DNA of 64,000 nt from Maylandia zebra. Taxonomy: Eukaryota > Chordata > Actinopteri > Cichliformes > Cichlidae. This document shows, piece after piece, positions 10,892 to 22,436 of the stretch. The stretch's first letter is position 1, and every line of letters begins with the position of its first letter. The stretch spans positions 12,886,137 to 12,950,136 of the forward strand of contig NC_135172.1 in the NCBI RefSeq assembly GCF_041146795.1, in the 5' to 3' direction. The notes under the pieces were generated by a model that was not told where the DNA came from, searched no databases, and saw only the letters and a list, made by a program, of their open reading frames with translations. A program made the position numbers and the translations under genes.

Positions 10892-12618
10892 GCTGGTCCT
10901 AGCACACTTCAAATCCTGTCTCCCCCCCACCCTGGACCCCCACCAATTTGCATACCGCCAGAACAGGAGCACAGAGGATGCAGTCTCCATCGCACTGCAC
11001 TCTGTCCTCTCACACCTGGACAACAACAACACCTACGCCAGAATGCTGTTTATAGACTTCAGTTCAGCATTCAATACAATCCACCCCTCACAACTCATCA
11101 GGAAACTGACAGACCTGGGCATCAGTTCCCTCATCTGCAAATGGTTACTGGACTTCCTGACCAACCGCCCCCAACATGTCCGGCTGGATAACCGCTGCTC
11201 ATCTACCATCACAATGAACACCGGTGTACCACAAGGCTGTGTGATGAGCCCTTTCCTCTACTCCCTCTTCACCCACGACTGCAGACCTGCTGATGGTTCC
11301 AACACCATCATTAAGTTTGCAGATGACACCACGGTGATTGGCCTCATCAGTGACAACGATGAGGCCGCCTACAGGGAGGAGGTGGATCGTCTGGCTGAGT
11401 GGTGCGACACAAACAACCTGCTGCTTAACACCGAGAAGACCAAGGAGCTCATCGTGGACTACAGGAGGAATGCTGACCCACATCCACCCATCCACATTAA
11501 GGGGACGGCTGTGGAGCGTGTGAGCAGCTTCAAGTTCCTGGGAGTCCACATCTCCGAGGATCTCACCTGGACGACCAACTGCTCCAAGCTGGTCAAGAAG
11601 GCTCACCAGCGCCTCTTCTTCTTGAGGACTCTGAGGAAGAACCACCTGTCCTCAGACATCCTGGTGAACTTCTATCGCTGCACCATCGAGAGCATCCTGA
11701 CCAACTGTATAACAGTCTGGTACGGGAACTGCTCTGCCTCGGACCGGAAGGCGTTGCAGAGGGTCGTGAAAACTGCCCAGCGCATCGCCGGAGCACCACT
11801 TCCTGCCATAAAGGACATCTACAGGAAGCGGTGTCTGAAAAGGGCTGGGAAAATCATCAAAGACCCCAGTCACCCATCACATGGACTCTTCACCCTCCTG
11901 CCCTCTGGGAGGCGCCACAGGAGCCTCCGGACTAAGACCACCAGGTACCGGAACAGCTACTTCCCCACAGCTGTCAGACTCCTGAACTCTGCCTCCTGAC
12001 ATCTGACCCACGTTAAACTCATGCACTGAACATACACACCCCCACAATGGACAACTGTACCCTCAAACACACAATAATAACATGGAGTGAACCACCACTC
12101 GCAACCACTAGCACTTTATATAGCCTCTGTAGAAACTATCTACACCCTCACTTATCTTAACTGCACTACTGTATAGCTCTGTGTAAATAATCATTCTGTA
12201 CATTCAATAATCTTTAATCCTACAACTGTTTACAACTTGCATAGTTGCCGGGGATTCCCATGATGCATTGAGTTTTTCCTTTCCAGTCACCTTTCTCACT
12301 CACTATGCATTAATAGACCTCTCTGCATTGAATCATATCTGTTATTAACCTCTGTCTCTCTTCCACAGCATGTCTTTCTCCTGTTTTCCTTCTCTCACCC
12401 CAACTGGTCGCAGAAGATGGCCCCGCCCCTCCCTGAGCCTGGTTCTGCTGGAGGTTTCTTCCTGTTAAAGGGGAGTTTTTACTTCCCACTGTCGCCAAAG
12501 TGCTTGCTCATAAGGGGTCATATGATTGTTGGGTTTTTCTCTGTATCTATGAAGCGCCTTGAGGTGACTTTTGTTGTGATTTGGCGCTATATAAATAAAA
12601 TTGAATTGAATTGAATTA
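10892..12618 (+). mobile_element. L2-like (Jockey superfamily) LINE, 5'-truncated
   Basis: An open frame from about 10892 to 12000 encodes most of a reverse transcriptase and C-terminus: [27 protein letters not shown] (motif A aspartate), [12 protein letters not shown] (motif B), [11 protein letters not shown] (catalytic FADD box), then [20 protein letters not shown] and a stop. The 3' UTR ends in tataaataaaattgaattg with three to four gaatt-type repeats, typical of L2-like tails. The endonuclease and the start of RT are missing, so it cannot move itself. It occupies the place where the serpin 5' exons and the kif1b PH-domain exons would be expected. Confidence 0.9.
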
Positions 12619-12790
12619 TCTGAGGAAGAAGCAGAGTTGGTTTGTTTCCAGCTGAAATCATCCAGGCTCAGGAATTTGAATCGATCCACATCATTTCTGC
12701 TTGAACTAGAGAACATGAGTGTCGACTTACATTTGGTCTGTGAGACACATGTCATAGTGACAGTATTTGGGTTAATATGGCATTACTCAC

Positions 12791-14085
12791 CCTGGTCGCA
12801 TTTCTTCAATATCAGGCACCAAGTTCAGGAACTCATTCTTTGCAGCCCGCGCAAGGTAGGAGGTCTCCAGAGTGGGAACCATCGGGAAGTTTTCACAGTC
12901 TGAGCAGGAGGGACTGGAGGCATGTGAGCTGTTCTCAGGGGTCCTTTAACACAAATCACACCAAGTTAGAATCAAATAGATAACCTGTCAATAACCGTTT
13001 GCAGATCGAGGTCAATGTTCCTAAAAATATGTTTACTTCTGGCCCATGGAGCCACAGCGCGAGTCCGAGAGAGAGGGGCAGGTAGAGGAAGGGGTGAGGG
13101 TGGCACTGCTGAAGCTCGTCACGGATGGATCACGTCCGATCGGTGAGATGAGAGAAAGCTGAAGTGAAACAACAGCAGGATGAGGTAGACGTCAATATAG
13201 GAACTCCCTGATGTGACACAGAAAGGCTATTTTTTTATTTCTTTGTATTATTTCTCACCTTGCAGTCACTGATGCTGTTCACCAGCTGCTTGTATTCAGT
13301 ATTGAAGGTGTGTGTCAGAAGGCGCAGGCACTACAACACAACAGGAACAAGACCGATCAGCTCCGAGCAGAGAAGGAAGAAGGCAGCAACAAGAACGCCC
13401 ACTAAGCCCACGTTTTTCTCACCTTGGTGGCCAGCTCCTTCTCACGCTTTCAAAGGTGGTGCTGGAGATCTGCGAGGAGACGGAGGTGGATGTGGACAGA
13501 GTGCCGGAGCTCACGCTGGGGGACAGAGACTCACTCAGGGACTTGGTGGTGGGAGCTGTTCCCACGGGAGCCGCCTCTCCCAGAAGGTGACGGGTCTTTT
13601 CCACCTGGACGAAAGATGGGGGCGAATGTGAGGTGGGGAGAAGAGGGGAGGTTAGTCATGTAAAGTCTGTACTCTAAGAAAAAACTTTTTAGAATAGCAC
13701 TTTGGTCTTTGAGCTGAAAAGTCATTTTTCCCTCAATGATATTAAACAGATTTATTTCTTTATGAATCTTTTAAGGCCCCACCTCCTGCAGCTGCTCCAT
13801 CTTCTCCAGCTCCCACTGGTGCTCTAGGATGAGGCTATCTCCTCTGGGCCTCCAGCCGGCCAGGTTCTCCTCTCCACGCACATAAGCCACTGATGTGTCC
13901 AGGACCTTCCTCCTCCTCCTCTGCATCCCTGCTCAGGACATGAGCCCTCATTAGGATGAAGCTCTCCACAGAATTATGATAAAACAGCTGCCGTTCTTTA
14001 AACATGTTTCATGGCCGCTCACCTGAGCTTCCAGTGTCAGACATCTTACACAAGCTCAGCTCGTAGATCCCAGTCACTCGGTTGT
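12791..14085 (-). pseudogene. kif1b: kif1b tail fragment (block 1)
   Basis: Exon-like blocks on the minus strand match the stalk/tail of the kinesin-3 motor KIF1B. They lie at about 14085-14023 (NRVTGIYELSLCKMSDTGSS), 13928-13783 ([20 protein letters not shown]), 13604-about 13430 (VEKTRHLLGEA, SLSPSVSSGTLSTSTSVSSQ), 13330-13259 (CLRLLTHTFNTEYKQLV), 13158-13037 (IGRDPSVTSFSSATLTPSST) and 12943-12791 (YLARAAKNEFLNLVPDIEE). Order and phases fit one gene. In the 13604 exon the segment between TTFES and REKELATK is missing and the frame shifts by two, which would break the protein. The cargo/lipid-binding PH domain that follows EEMRPG is absent; an L2 LINE lies there. Best read as a broken copy. 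Confidence 0.85.
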
Positions 14086-14089
14086 TATA

Positions 14090-14830
14090 ATGAAGCAGAA
14101 GTTTTGAACAAGGAAACTTTGTAACGAAATGCCAACGACCGCCTGTCTGTTTTCAGGGCTGTATTTGAAGCCATGCTCCAATCAGGCAAAGTTTTAAGTG
14201 TTGCACATTTCGATGGGTTTCTTTCAGCTGACATAGTTTCCATTTGGGTCATGTGGTGTTAGATACCCCAGCGTGTGGTCATAGGGTGAAGAGCCCGGAC
14301 GATTAGTGGGATTTTAGGTGTGGTGTAAAAATGACGCTGCAACTTTAAAAACGTTGTTGCTTTAAGGATTAACGTACAACCATACTTGGGCTGAGTTTGA
14401 CACTGGTTCTCTTCAGTAATTAAAATAGCTTTAACACATGATAAGATCAAATGTCAGCTACACTGTGACAGTCGAGGGGCCACACTCAGATATATTTATT
14501 CGCTTGTTCTCTTTGTGTGATAAGAGTTTCCATCTGAATTTAACCCCTGTGTGGGGCTGATCTTTCATTTCATTTTATTTCAAGCTCAGATTCTTTGCCT
14601 TTGGCACATTTTCTGTGACGAGACTTCAAACCATTCCCACCGTCCTTATTAATCAACATGGTGAAGTGATTCTTCGCAAGGTGATGGGATAGGAAGAGTT
14701 TCAGAAAATGAGGCCTTTTGTCTTTATTGGAGAGGTCAGTGCAGACAGGACGGATGGGGGGAAGGCGAGGGGGGAATGACACACAGGAAACGGTGTTGGT
14801 CAGACCCAAAGACAGGCGTGGGCAGTGAGG
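14090..14830. other. No gene recognised
   Basis: Between kif1b block 1 and a hairpin. The kif1b exons preceding NRVTGIYEL would be expected here but were not seen. Confidence 0.4.
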
Positions 14831-14838
14831 ACTCTCAC

Positions 14839-14880
14839 CTTCAGACTCACTGTCTAATCAGTCTGACAGTGAGTCTGAAG
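14839..14880. repeat. Perfect 16-bp inverted repeat (hairpin)
   Basis: Arms cttcagactcactgtc (14839-14854) and gacagtgagtctgaag (14865-14880) are exact reverse complements around a 10-nt loop. This could be the end of a MITE or a cruciform; no gene association. Confidence 0.85.
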
Positions 14881-14904
14881 ACAGAGCAACCCAACACACG
14901 TTAC

Positions 14905-15420
14905 TATGTTCATCATCATCATCATTGTTTATTTATATAGCACTTTAAAAACACACAAGGCTGACCAAACTGCTGAACAATAGAAACATAATAGATACCA
15001 TAAGAATAATAAATACGATACAATAATAAACATAGCGAAAAACAATAAAATACAAGTCAGTCAACCACTGAGTCAAAAGCCAGTGAATAAAAATGCTTTT
15101 TCAATCTGGATTTAAAAACCAGCACTGATGTCGATTGCCTAATGTGAAGAGGAAGATTATTCCAAAGCTTAGGAGCCACGATAGAGAACGCTCGGTCTCC
15201 TCTCAGTTTCAGCCGTGATTTGGGGACTGAGAGCAACAGCTGCTCAGCTGACCGGAGCGAACGAGTGGGGACATAGGGCTTCAGCAGGTGCCAGACCATT
15301 TAAAGATTTAAAACCAATAAAAGAACTTGAAAATGAATCCTAAATTCAATTGGAAGCCAGTGCAGGGAGGCCAAGAGTGATGTTATCACTAAGCAGGACA
15401 TTAAATCAAATTAATGAGAC
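14905..15420 (-). mobile_element. L2-like LINE 3' fragment
   Basis: On the minus strand, 15299-15057 encodes a LINE C-terminus (YVPTRSLRSAEQLLLSVPKS, then GDRAFSIVAPKLWNNLP and FKSRLKKHFYSLAF). It is followed by a 3' end with ctatataaataaacaatg and a (atg)n tail at 14911-14930. Upstream the frame is broken. The orientation is opposite to the L2 at 10892. Confidence 0.75.
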
Positions 15421-16260
15421 ACCAAAACAAGAGCTGGAGCCCAAGACAGCCATGAAGTCACAGTGTACACAAATACACAAGAAACACAGAAACCAGCTGG
15501 GTGGATGTGGCTCGGGAACCTTCTGTTACCTTGAACGTCGGTGTTTTGAACGCTGGCTGCTCCAGTCTGCTTGTATTTGTCCAAGATTTCCCCTCATATC
15601 TTGGTTATGGTTATTTTTTCTTTTATTAAACTGATCACACTCCTGTTCATGAATAGAAAAAAACCCCATCAGTGTATTTTCACTTAAACAAGCAGCTGTT
15701 TTTTTTGCATTAAAGTTATATAAAAATGTAACAGTGCAAATTCCTCGCTGACAGTTTAACCAAAAGGCATTTCCAGTGGAAAGTAGCCGACATATCCTCA
15801 GCATAACCATGTATAATATCCACAAAACCTGAGAAGGTTGGAGAGAAGGTAGGCGAACTCTGCTGGGATCTGCGTTTAACAAAGTGTCTAAAGACGAAAC
15901 AAAGAAATCTTTCTGTAAATGTTCAGATGCACAGACTGGACTGAAAAAGAGTGAAAAAGCAGCTAACGTCCAAAAATAAGAAAACTTTGAAAGAACTCCA
16001 AAAAAACCTGGAGAACTTTTGCTCAAAAAACAGTTTTGTTTTTTTTAAATTACAAGGCAATCTGACAAAATGTCATCAAATGAGACTCAAGACTTCTGCA
16101 GGTCTCTGCCATGACTCAATTTTTTTTTCTTAACGGCAGAAACAATTGTTCCTTTTTTACTTTGTTTCTATTTTCTCTTCTCGTTTTTATCTGTTGAACA
16201 ACAAACAACATTCATGCTGATTCACATAATATCCTGTCTCTACTCTCTGGGATTTCCTCG
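15421..16260. other. No gene recognised
   Basis: AT-rich spacer before the cip2a exons; several poly(T)/poly(A) runs. Upstream cip2a exons were looked for and not recognised. Confidence 0.4.
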
Positions 16261-16263
16261 TAG

Positions 16264-16560
16264 CTCTTTGATGCAAAGAACATCCATCAAACGCTCCAGC
16301 TTGTGCTCAACATCATCGTGAACGGTGAAGGTACTCTGACGAGAAAATACTCAGTCGACCTTTTGGTTGATTTGTTAAAGAACCCCAAAATAGCTGATTA
16401 CCTAACAAGGTATGCAGATAATTCACAGCTCTTTTCCTGAATAGCTGCTTTAAAACTCTGCTGAAAGCCTTTGTCCATTTCCAGGTATCCCCACTTCTCG
16501 GCATGTGTGTCTCAAGTGTTAGGACTGCTGCATTGGAAAGACCCAGACCCTGCAGCCAAG
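16264..16560 (+). pseudogene. cip2a: cip2a fragment, two exons
   Basis: Exon 16264-16409 encodes [20 protein letters not shown] followed by [20 protein letters not shown]. Exon 16485-16560 encodes YPHFSACVSQVLGLLHWKDP. Both match the armadillo-like N-terminal half of CIP2A (cancerous inhibitor of PP2A / KIAA1524). The acceptor (ctcgtag) and donors (gtatgc, gtgaga) are intact, and the Arg codon splits correctly across the intron. No other exon of this roughly 900-residue protein is visible on either side, and neighbours are on the other strand. So this is an isolated gene piece inside the kif1b interval; it cannot make CIP2A alone. Confidence 0.85.
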
Positions 16561-16707
16561 GTGAGAGACGACAAATATGATAACCCACACCAGCTGTGCT
16601 TAACTCTGTAAGTTCCCAGTATTCCCTGAAACCATCACGTGTGACACAGTTTACATCAGACGTGATGCAGCTGACGTCAACACTGACCTTCTTGTGGTAA
16701 CAGAGAC

Positions 16708-17688
16708 TTAAAAAAATAATAATAAAGCAACAAAGTGGGTCGCTCTTTGACAGTAAATTCCAGTGCGGTCCGCTCCAATCTCCTCAGGCTGACTCTCTTC
16801 TAGGCTCTCCTGACTGTTCCCTTTACATGTTGATGATGTGTCTTGTAAATCTGGATCCCTTTCCAGCAGGACGCTCCTCTTTTTCAGACAGTACCTCAGC
16901 TGCTCTCTCTCCTGACAGTCAGCTGTCCACCTCTGCATGGCCAGTCGAGCCAGCGCCGGCATTTGAGGCAGAGCTCGGAGCAGAGCGGGCAGCCAGGCTG
17001 AGCACGGAGCAGAGGTTGAAGGTCGCAAACTGACATCCACGTCTTCCAGAGAGCCCAGACCTCCTGCTGCAAACAGACTGCACCAACCGTTGTCTCCCAC
17101 CAAGCTGTTGTAGGACAGATCCAGTGCACGGAGTGAGGAGAGACAGCCCCGTCTGCACACGGCAGCTGCACAGAGGAAGAGGACCCATTGATAACTGATC
17201 ACTTTATGCCTGTTCACTTTACTGTTTTGTTCACAATGTTTCTGATGGAGACAAAAATAACACCGAATAGTTTCATTGTTTTGTTTTATACGACAGCTAC
17301 AGATGCTGGCAGCATGAAATAAATGAAAGAAATATCAATTTCCTTCAGGCTTTACTTGTCTTAATATACATTTATGCAGCCTAATGATCCACTACAGACC
17401 AAAAAAGAAAAAGTATAATGTCATTGTGTGTTAGTTACCCAGATGTAGCATGTCATCAGTGGTGAGCTCGCAGCTGCAAAGACGGAGCTCGCTGACGACT
17501 GATGGCTGCAGAGCATCCAGCAGGAGCGCCAAGTGACCGCCAACCACTTTACACCAGGAAATATCCACCGTGCGCAGATAGGACACCGCCAGGGCTGATG
17601 CATAAACACAAAGTTTTCACCATTTCAGGCTAGAGGGTGGAAGAGGTATTCAGGGAGAATGACTTGAAGGAAAACTTCTATAAATAAA

Positions 17689-17722
<34 letters not shown>

Positions 17723-18070
17723 CCAGAGCAGTGAAGGACTCGTTGCTCATGTAGCAGCTGTTGAATGGCAGCCTCCTCATTTGTGTCGCAGGGAGGGCGG
17801 AGACCAGCAGGTGGACCACACCTCCCACTTCCTTATTGGATGACACATCAAGCTCGGTCAGTGCAGTGAGAGAGGGCAGCACCTGGACTGAAAAACAACG
17901 AGTCACATGACTGCTGCAGCGAGCATGCGATTAGTGTCCGGCGTGTGAGATTGGTAGCAACTGACTCAGAGCCTCTAGATCATCTCGCGTGAGGCAACAC
18001 AGGTGGAGGTCGAGTCTCTCCAGGTGTGTGACGTGAGCCAGGTGAAAGGTGAGGCGGCTCAGTCCACCAG
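16708..18070 (-). pseudogene. lrrc31: lrrc31 C-terminal half, four exons
   Basis: Minus-strand exons lie at about 18070-17952 (GLSRLTFHLAHVTHLERLDL), 17887-17723 (LTALTELDVSSNKEVGGVVH), 17594-17439 (TVDISWCKVVGGHLALLLDA) and 17165-16708 (LRALDLSYNSLVGDNGW, later DVDVSLRPS). They match the ribonuclease-inhibitor-like leucine-rich repeats and C-terminal end of LRRC31 in order. The last exon runs to a stop at 16708. The donor of the first block is unclear. N-terminal repeats are missing; upstream in the same orientation is a HECT-domain fragment instead. LRRC31 is known as an epithelial protein of poorly defined role. This copy is probably a partial duplicate. Confidence 0.8.
17694..17720 (+). 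repeat. (TG)n microsatellite
   Basis: Uninterrupted tg run within the lrrc31 intron, touching the splice donor of the 17887-17723 exon. Confidence 0.9.
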
Positions 18071-18212
18071 CTAGAAGCAGCTTTACAGTATATTAATCAG
18101 AACAATGCTGCTCTCTAATGTATCTTGGTAAAGCGCAGAAAAATCTAATGTTTTATATGATACAGTGTGATTTCAGTAACATATCATAATGGAGGCTTCA
18201 GCAAGTACTTAC

Positions 18213-19794
18213 GAAGGACATCTTTCCTCTGCTCTTCAGTTAGTTCATCAAATACCTCCCAAAACATCTGTATGGTGGGGTGGCGGTCATGATATCTCCA
18301 ACCATAACTTGTGTTCTGAAAACAGTGAAAATGACTGTTATAATCATAGAGTTTGTAAGGTCAGGCATACACTATGTTGCCAAAAGTATTCCCTAACACA
18401 TCCAAATCATTCAATTAATGTGTTCCAATCACTTCCATGGACACAGGTGTATTAGATCAAGCACCTAGGCATGCAGACTACTTCTACAAACATGTGTGAA
18501 AGGACGAGTCGCTCTCAGGAACTGAATGAATTCCAGCATGGTAATGTGATAGGATGCACCAGTGCAACAAGTCCAGTCATGAAATTTCCTCGCTATTAAA
18601 TATTCCATAGTCAGCTGTTAGTGATATTATAACAAAGTGGAAGTAATTGGAAATGACAGCTAGTCAGCTGATGCTAAGGCTCATAGTGCACTTAAGTCAC
18701 CAATATCTGCAGTCTGCTGTTGTTACAGATGTCCAAACTTCATTGGTTTCCATGGCTGAGCAGCTGCATCCCAGCCTTACACTGACAAACACAATGCAAA
18801 GCGTCAGATGGAGTGATTTAAGCATCTCAACACTGGACTCTAAAGCAGTGGAGATGTGTTTACTGGAGTGACGAATCACACTTCTCTGACTGGCAATCCG
18901 ATGGATGTGTCAGGGTTTGGTGGTTGCCAGAAGTACTTGTCTGACTGCACTGTGCCAAGTGTAAAGTGTGGGCATGTGTGCACATGGCTGGGCACCAGTG
19001 CACAATACAAGGTCCATAAAGACATGGATGAGTGAGTTTGGTGTAGAAGAACTGGACTAGCCTGCACAGAGTCCTGACCTCAACCTGATAGAACATCTTT
19101 GGGATGAATTAGAGCAGCAACTGTGAGCCAGGCCTTCTCCTCCAACGTCAGTGTCTGACACCACAAATGCACCTCTGGAAGAATAGTCAAAAAATTCCCA
19201 TAAACACACCTAAACCTTGTGGAAAGCTTTCCCAGAAGAGTGGAAGCAGTTATAGCTGCGAAGGGTGGGCTGACTATTATATTATACTATCATACAAAAG
19301 TCTGGATTAAGACTGAGATGTGACTCAAGTTCATATTTGTGTTAAAGCAGCCGACTGAATGCTTTTGACAGTATGCAGTACACAGTTATTGTGCTACAGG
19401 ACAGCTGTGAAACTACAGCCTGTGTCTGTTTGGCTGACTGTACCTGTTTGAACTTTTCCCAGTCATGCACGTCCTGGCCGACCAGCACTCCCTGCAGCTC
19501 CTCTGGTCGAAACAGCCTCACCAAATCCTGCTCACACACCAGGAAGAAGCCTCGCTTGAACTCCTGGAACAGATTCTCCACTGATGTGTTGAAGGCATGA
19601 TTCACATAGGCCTCCACAAACTCCTTCCTGTTTAGGAGGGAAAATGTTAAATTAGCAAACATTTCACAGAGACAAAGGTGCTGCAGATGAACCTCACAAA
19701 CACTTCATGTTTTATATGCTTACTTATTTTGACCTGTCAGTGGCTTTCCAGGAGTTTGAGGATCCAGGTCAACATCTGTTCCATCCCAGATTAT
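18213..19794 (-). pseudogene. HERC-type HECT ubiquitin ligase fragment, three exons
   Basis: Minus-strand exons lie at 19794-19724 (IIWDGTDVDLDPQTPGKPLT), 19627-19444 (KEFVEAYVNHAFNTSVENLF, ...RLFRPEELQGVLVGQDVHDW) and 18315-18213 (HPTIQMFWEVFDELTEEQRK). Together they form about 115 residues of the N-lobe to hinge of a HECT domain of the HERC family. The C-lobe with the catalytic cysteine and the N-terminal RCC1 repeats are absent. The final donor (phase 1) could splice in frame to the first lrrc31 exon downstream, which would make a HECT-LRR chimera. I regard that as fortuitous unless transcripts show it. A Tc1 relic sits in the intron between the last two exons. Confidence 0.8.
18367..19381 (+). 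mobile_element. Degenerate Tc1-like transposon
   Basis: The left end tacactatgttgccaaaagt (from 18368) is an imperfect inverted match of the right end (to about 19381, gcttttgacagtatgcagta). Between them is a decayed Tc1-type transposase gene with stops and a large internal deletion. Recognisable stretches include ggaatgacagctagtcagc near 18650, gtgacgaatcacacttctct near 18870 and gtcctgacctcaacctgata near 19075. Located in a HERC intron. Confidence 0.85.
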
Positions 19795-19799
19795 CTGTA

Positions 19800-21130
19800 A
19801 ATTAGTTATAAATCAGATGAGTTTAGCTGCAAAACCTGAGAATGAGACAGATTACTGATCATCTTCTATAGTAAAACACATACCAAAAGTCCATGTAGAG
19901 ATTATCCAGAACATCATCTTCATAGTTAGATAAGATATAAGATAATCTTTGATTTTTTAACTTGCGAATAATCTTTCTTGCTGTAAAATGATCGACTTCA
20001 AAGCCTTCCCACATTCATGGGTATCAACAACTGCTTCTCTCCTCCTCAGTATGTTACCACTTACCTGAATACGCCACACCAGCAAACTGACAGTAGTGGT
20101 TACACTTACTGATGATCTAGTGCACTTGATTAGCACTTGGCTAATACTGACCCTCTTAAATAATTATGGAAATAGTCTTGGATGTCTTAGTTTTTGAAAC
20201 ATCTGAATTTCGGCTCAGTGTGTGTTAAATAAATAATGACCTGGTATAATGTGTTCTGTGCTGTTCATCTGAGGTTGCATTTACCTCATATTAAGACCTA
20301 CTAAGGACCTGATTGTTTTTAATTATGTCCTGATACATAAAACCTGAGAGCTCACATAACTGCATATGCTCAGAATAGACAGCACACATGGATACAAATT
20401 ACTGCCTTGCAGCAGCAATCTTCAGACCATCACTATGAGCTCCATACAAGGTTACACTGTTCCTGTTATTAACAGCAGGGGGCACTATCAGCCACAGACT
20501 GGGAGCCAGATATGCTCTGCTGGTGCCTCATTGTTACAAAGGAAAGACTCTATAGTGAGAAACAGCTGAGGGGGAAACACTGATCTGGAAACGTCTGAGT
20601 GTTACAGAGGATATACATAGCACTGTGGTTCAGTGTCACACAATCACAAACAAATACAGCAAAGTACTAAAAAGGGTGTTGCCTCCAAAGATTGCTTTTA
20701 CTGGTTTGGAGCTTAGGAGGCTTAATAACAACAGGCATGAATGAAGACAGATCAGAACAGCTGTTTGATCACAGCATCCAGTACCAACACAATCATCCAC
20801 ACTCAAGAGCCTGTTGGCTTCAGAGTCAGCAGCTGAATGTCTAAAATATCAAATGTCATTTTTGGTCCATCAGCTACAGCATGAACTGCTTAAAGTGAGA
20901 AGCAGCCTGAAGCCCGACAGATTCATCTTTCCAGACTGAAAATATCTCAGAGTGAACCGAGTGGTGCGTTTTCAGGGTGATCTCACAAAGTCAAATCCCT
21001 TTAATGATGTTCTGTCCTGTCTTCCTCTATCAAAAGCACACAAACACTATAAAACATTGTTTCGGTGCTTTGGGGTTTTGTTTTCTACACAGAGGTATAG
21101 CACGACTAGACCCTAAAGGCAGGCTGCTCA
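19800..21130. other. No gene recognised
   Basis: Spacer between the HERC fragment and kif1b block 2. The roughly four kif1b exons expected between the two blocks were searched for here and in 14.1-16.2 kb and not found. A CTCF-like core (cagcagggggcact) lies at 20473-20486. Confidence 0.4.
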
Positions 21131-21131
21131 C

Positions 21132-21657
21132 CTACAACCAGCTCACGAACATCTTTCCAATGGAGCTCGCTGCCCTTCTCGTGGATGAGGGTCACTGTGA
21201 TCCTCCGCTGGATCCCCTGCAGCAAACATAACAGGAGCTCAGGATCACAGTGAGCACAGCTAGAGCAACATTACGCTTTAAAAGAAGATATTCAACTGTG
21301 TACAAAGGAAGCAGTTACCACTGTGTGAGTAATAAGGAAACAACATGTGCACCAATCCTGTACCTGGTGCAGCAGGTAGGTACCATGACAGGGCAGGCCT
21401 CCACTGTGATCCACGATGGCTGGGATGTACCTGTGCATGGAGGGAGGAGGTGACACAACATCCCAACTTATAATATTCTTCCTGGAGATCATTTTTATGG
21501 TTCCTTTAAAGCTTGTGCGTGAATATAACACTCCAGGTGGATACTCACTCTCCAGTGGGCTCCAGCTCGCTGATCTCAAACCAGACCAGCAGGTCGTACT
21601 TGCTGACACACTGACCCAGGTTGGATTTGGTGATGGTGTTCAACTTGGAGGCTGCAA
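21132..21657 (-). pseudogene. kif1b: kif1b fragment (block 2), three exons
   Basis: Minus-strand exons lie at 21657-21549 (SNLGQCVSKYDLLVWFEISE), 21430-21364 (YIPAIVDHSGGLPCHGTYLL) and 21216-21132 ([20 protein letters not shown] ending KDVRELVVG). Splice sites and phases are intact and match KIF1B just upstream of block 1. The roughly 115 residues that normally join VRELVVG to NRVTGIYEL are missing. The intervening 7 kb carries other genes' fragments. The motor, FHA and coiled-coil exons are not in the window (upstream is a repeat and the TOG cluster). Confidence 0.85.
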
Positions 21658-21661
21658 CTGG

Positions 21662-21688
21662 CACACACACACACACACGCACACACAC

Positions 21689-21728
<40 letters not shown>
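21662..21728 (+). repeat. (AC)n microsatellite
   Basis: Run of ac dinucleotides with two gc interruptions directly before the kif1b 21657-21549 exon; it forms the polypyrimidine-like stretch on the minus strand. Confidence 0.9.
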
Positions 21729-21729
<1 letters not shown>

Positions 21730-21730
<1 letters not shown>

Positions 21731-22078
21731 AACGTTAACAAGTGGGAATTTTTCTGGATTTAAGAGAAGGTGAATAAAAGTGAGCAGTTTTTACTACATG
21801 CTTTGGGTGACTAAATGGAGGATGGATAGGTGACATGAAAACACTACTGACCCTTTATACTGAGCCAATAGCTCACACACTTCTATTAAATCTGTCTAAA
21901 GAGCCAGTAATCACAGAGGATAGATACTGGAAGAAAACTGAAATGTTAGGAGGAACTAAATCACACATTACAACACCAGTGGCAGCACCCTGCTGTCTCA
22001 CACATCGGGATCACGGTCCTGTTGAAGCGGGATAATTGCTAAAGCTCACAGTTGCATTCCTCTATACTCAATATGATC
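21730..22078. other. No gene recognised
   Basis: Short spacer with only shadow frames. Confidence 0.4.
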
Positions 22079-22436
22079 GAAAAAACTATTTTAACAAACA
22101 ATTAAAAAAGGAACAAGTAAAAGATCTACTATAGCCAAAAGAAGACCATTTACAGACTATAGCCCTGTGAACAAGTATTTGCCTCCTTTCTCATTTCCTA
22201 TCTTATTCCATATTTGTCACACTTACACCTTTCACATCAATACATTTATAACATTAGACAACAATGTCTAATATTCAACGGCAGTTTTCAAGGGCAAAAC
22301 GCTATCCAAACATACTTGGTCCTATATGAAAAAGTAATCACACAGAAAACCTGATACCTTGTGCGTCACCTCTGACACCAACAGCTGCAGCAAGCGTTTG
22401 GTGCTAGAGGTCACATTTGGACTCTGGACCTCTGTT
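22079..22436 (+). repeat. Interspersed repeat, copy matching 63206-63559
   Basis: About 355 bp that match 63206-63559 almost base for base (shared aaaaggaacaagtaaaagat, tagccctgtgaacaagtatt, aacggcagttttcaagggca). The core agtatttgcctcctttctc resembles ends of Tc1-like MITEs common in fish. Its right end (gcaagcgtttggtgctagag) is also shared, inverted, with 341-413. Confidence 0.8.

Noticed and set aside
11199-11645. 148-aa minus-strand frame
   Set aside because: Antisense of the L2 reverse transcriptase.
12637-12755. Minus-strand block SSRNDVDRFKFLSLDDFSW as a missing serpin or kif1b exon
   Set aside because: It matches neither family, and no good splice sites bracket it.
16708-18070. TONSL as identity of the leucine-rich protein
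   Set aside because: The order of repeats and the C-terminal VDVSLRPS and RWTADCQ segments fit LRRC31 better.
20473-20486. CTCF site (also 2033-2045 and 60308-60321)
   Set aside because: Only core similarity by eye; listed within other entries, not as firm features.
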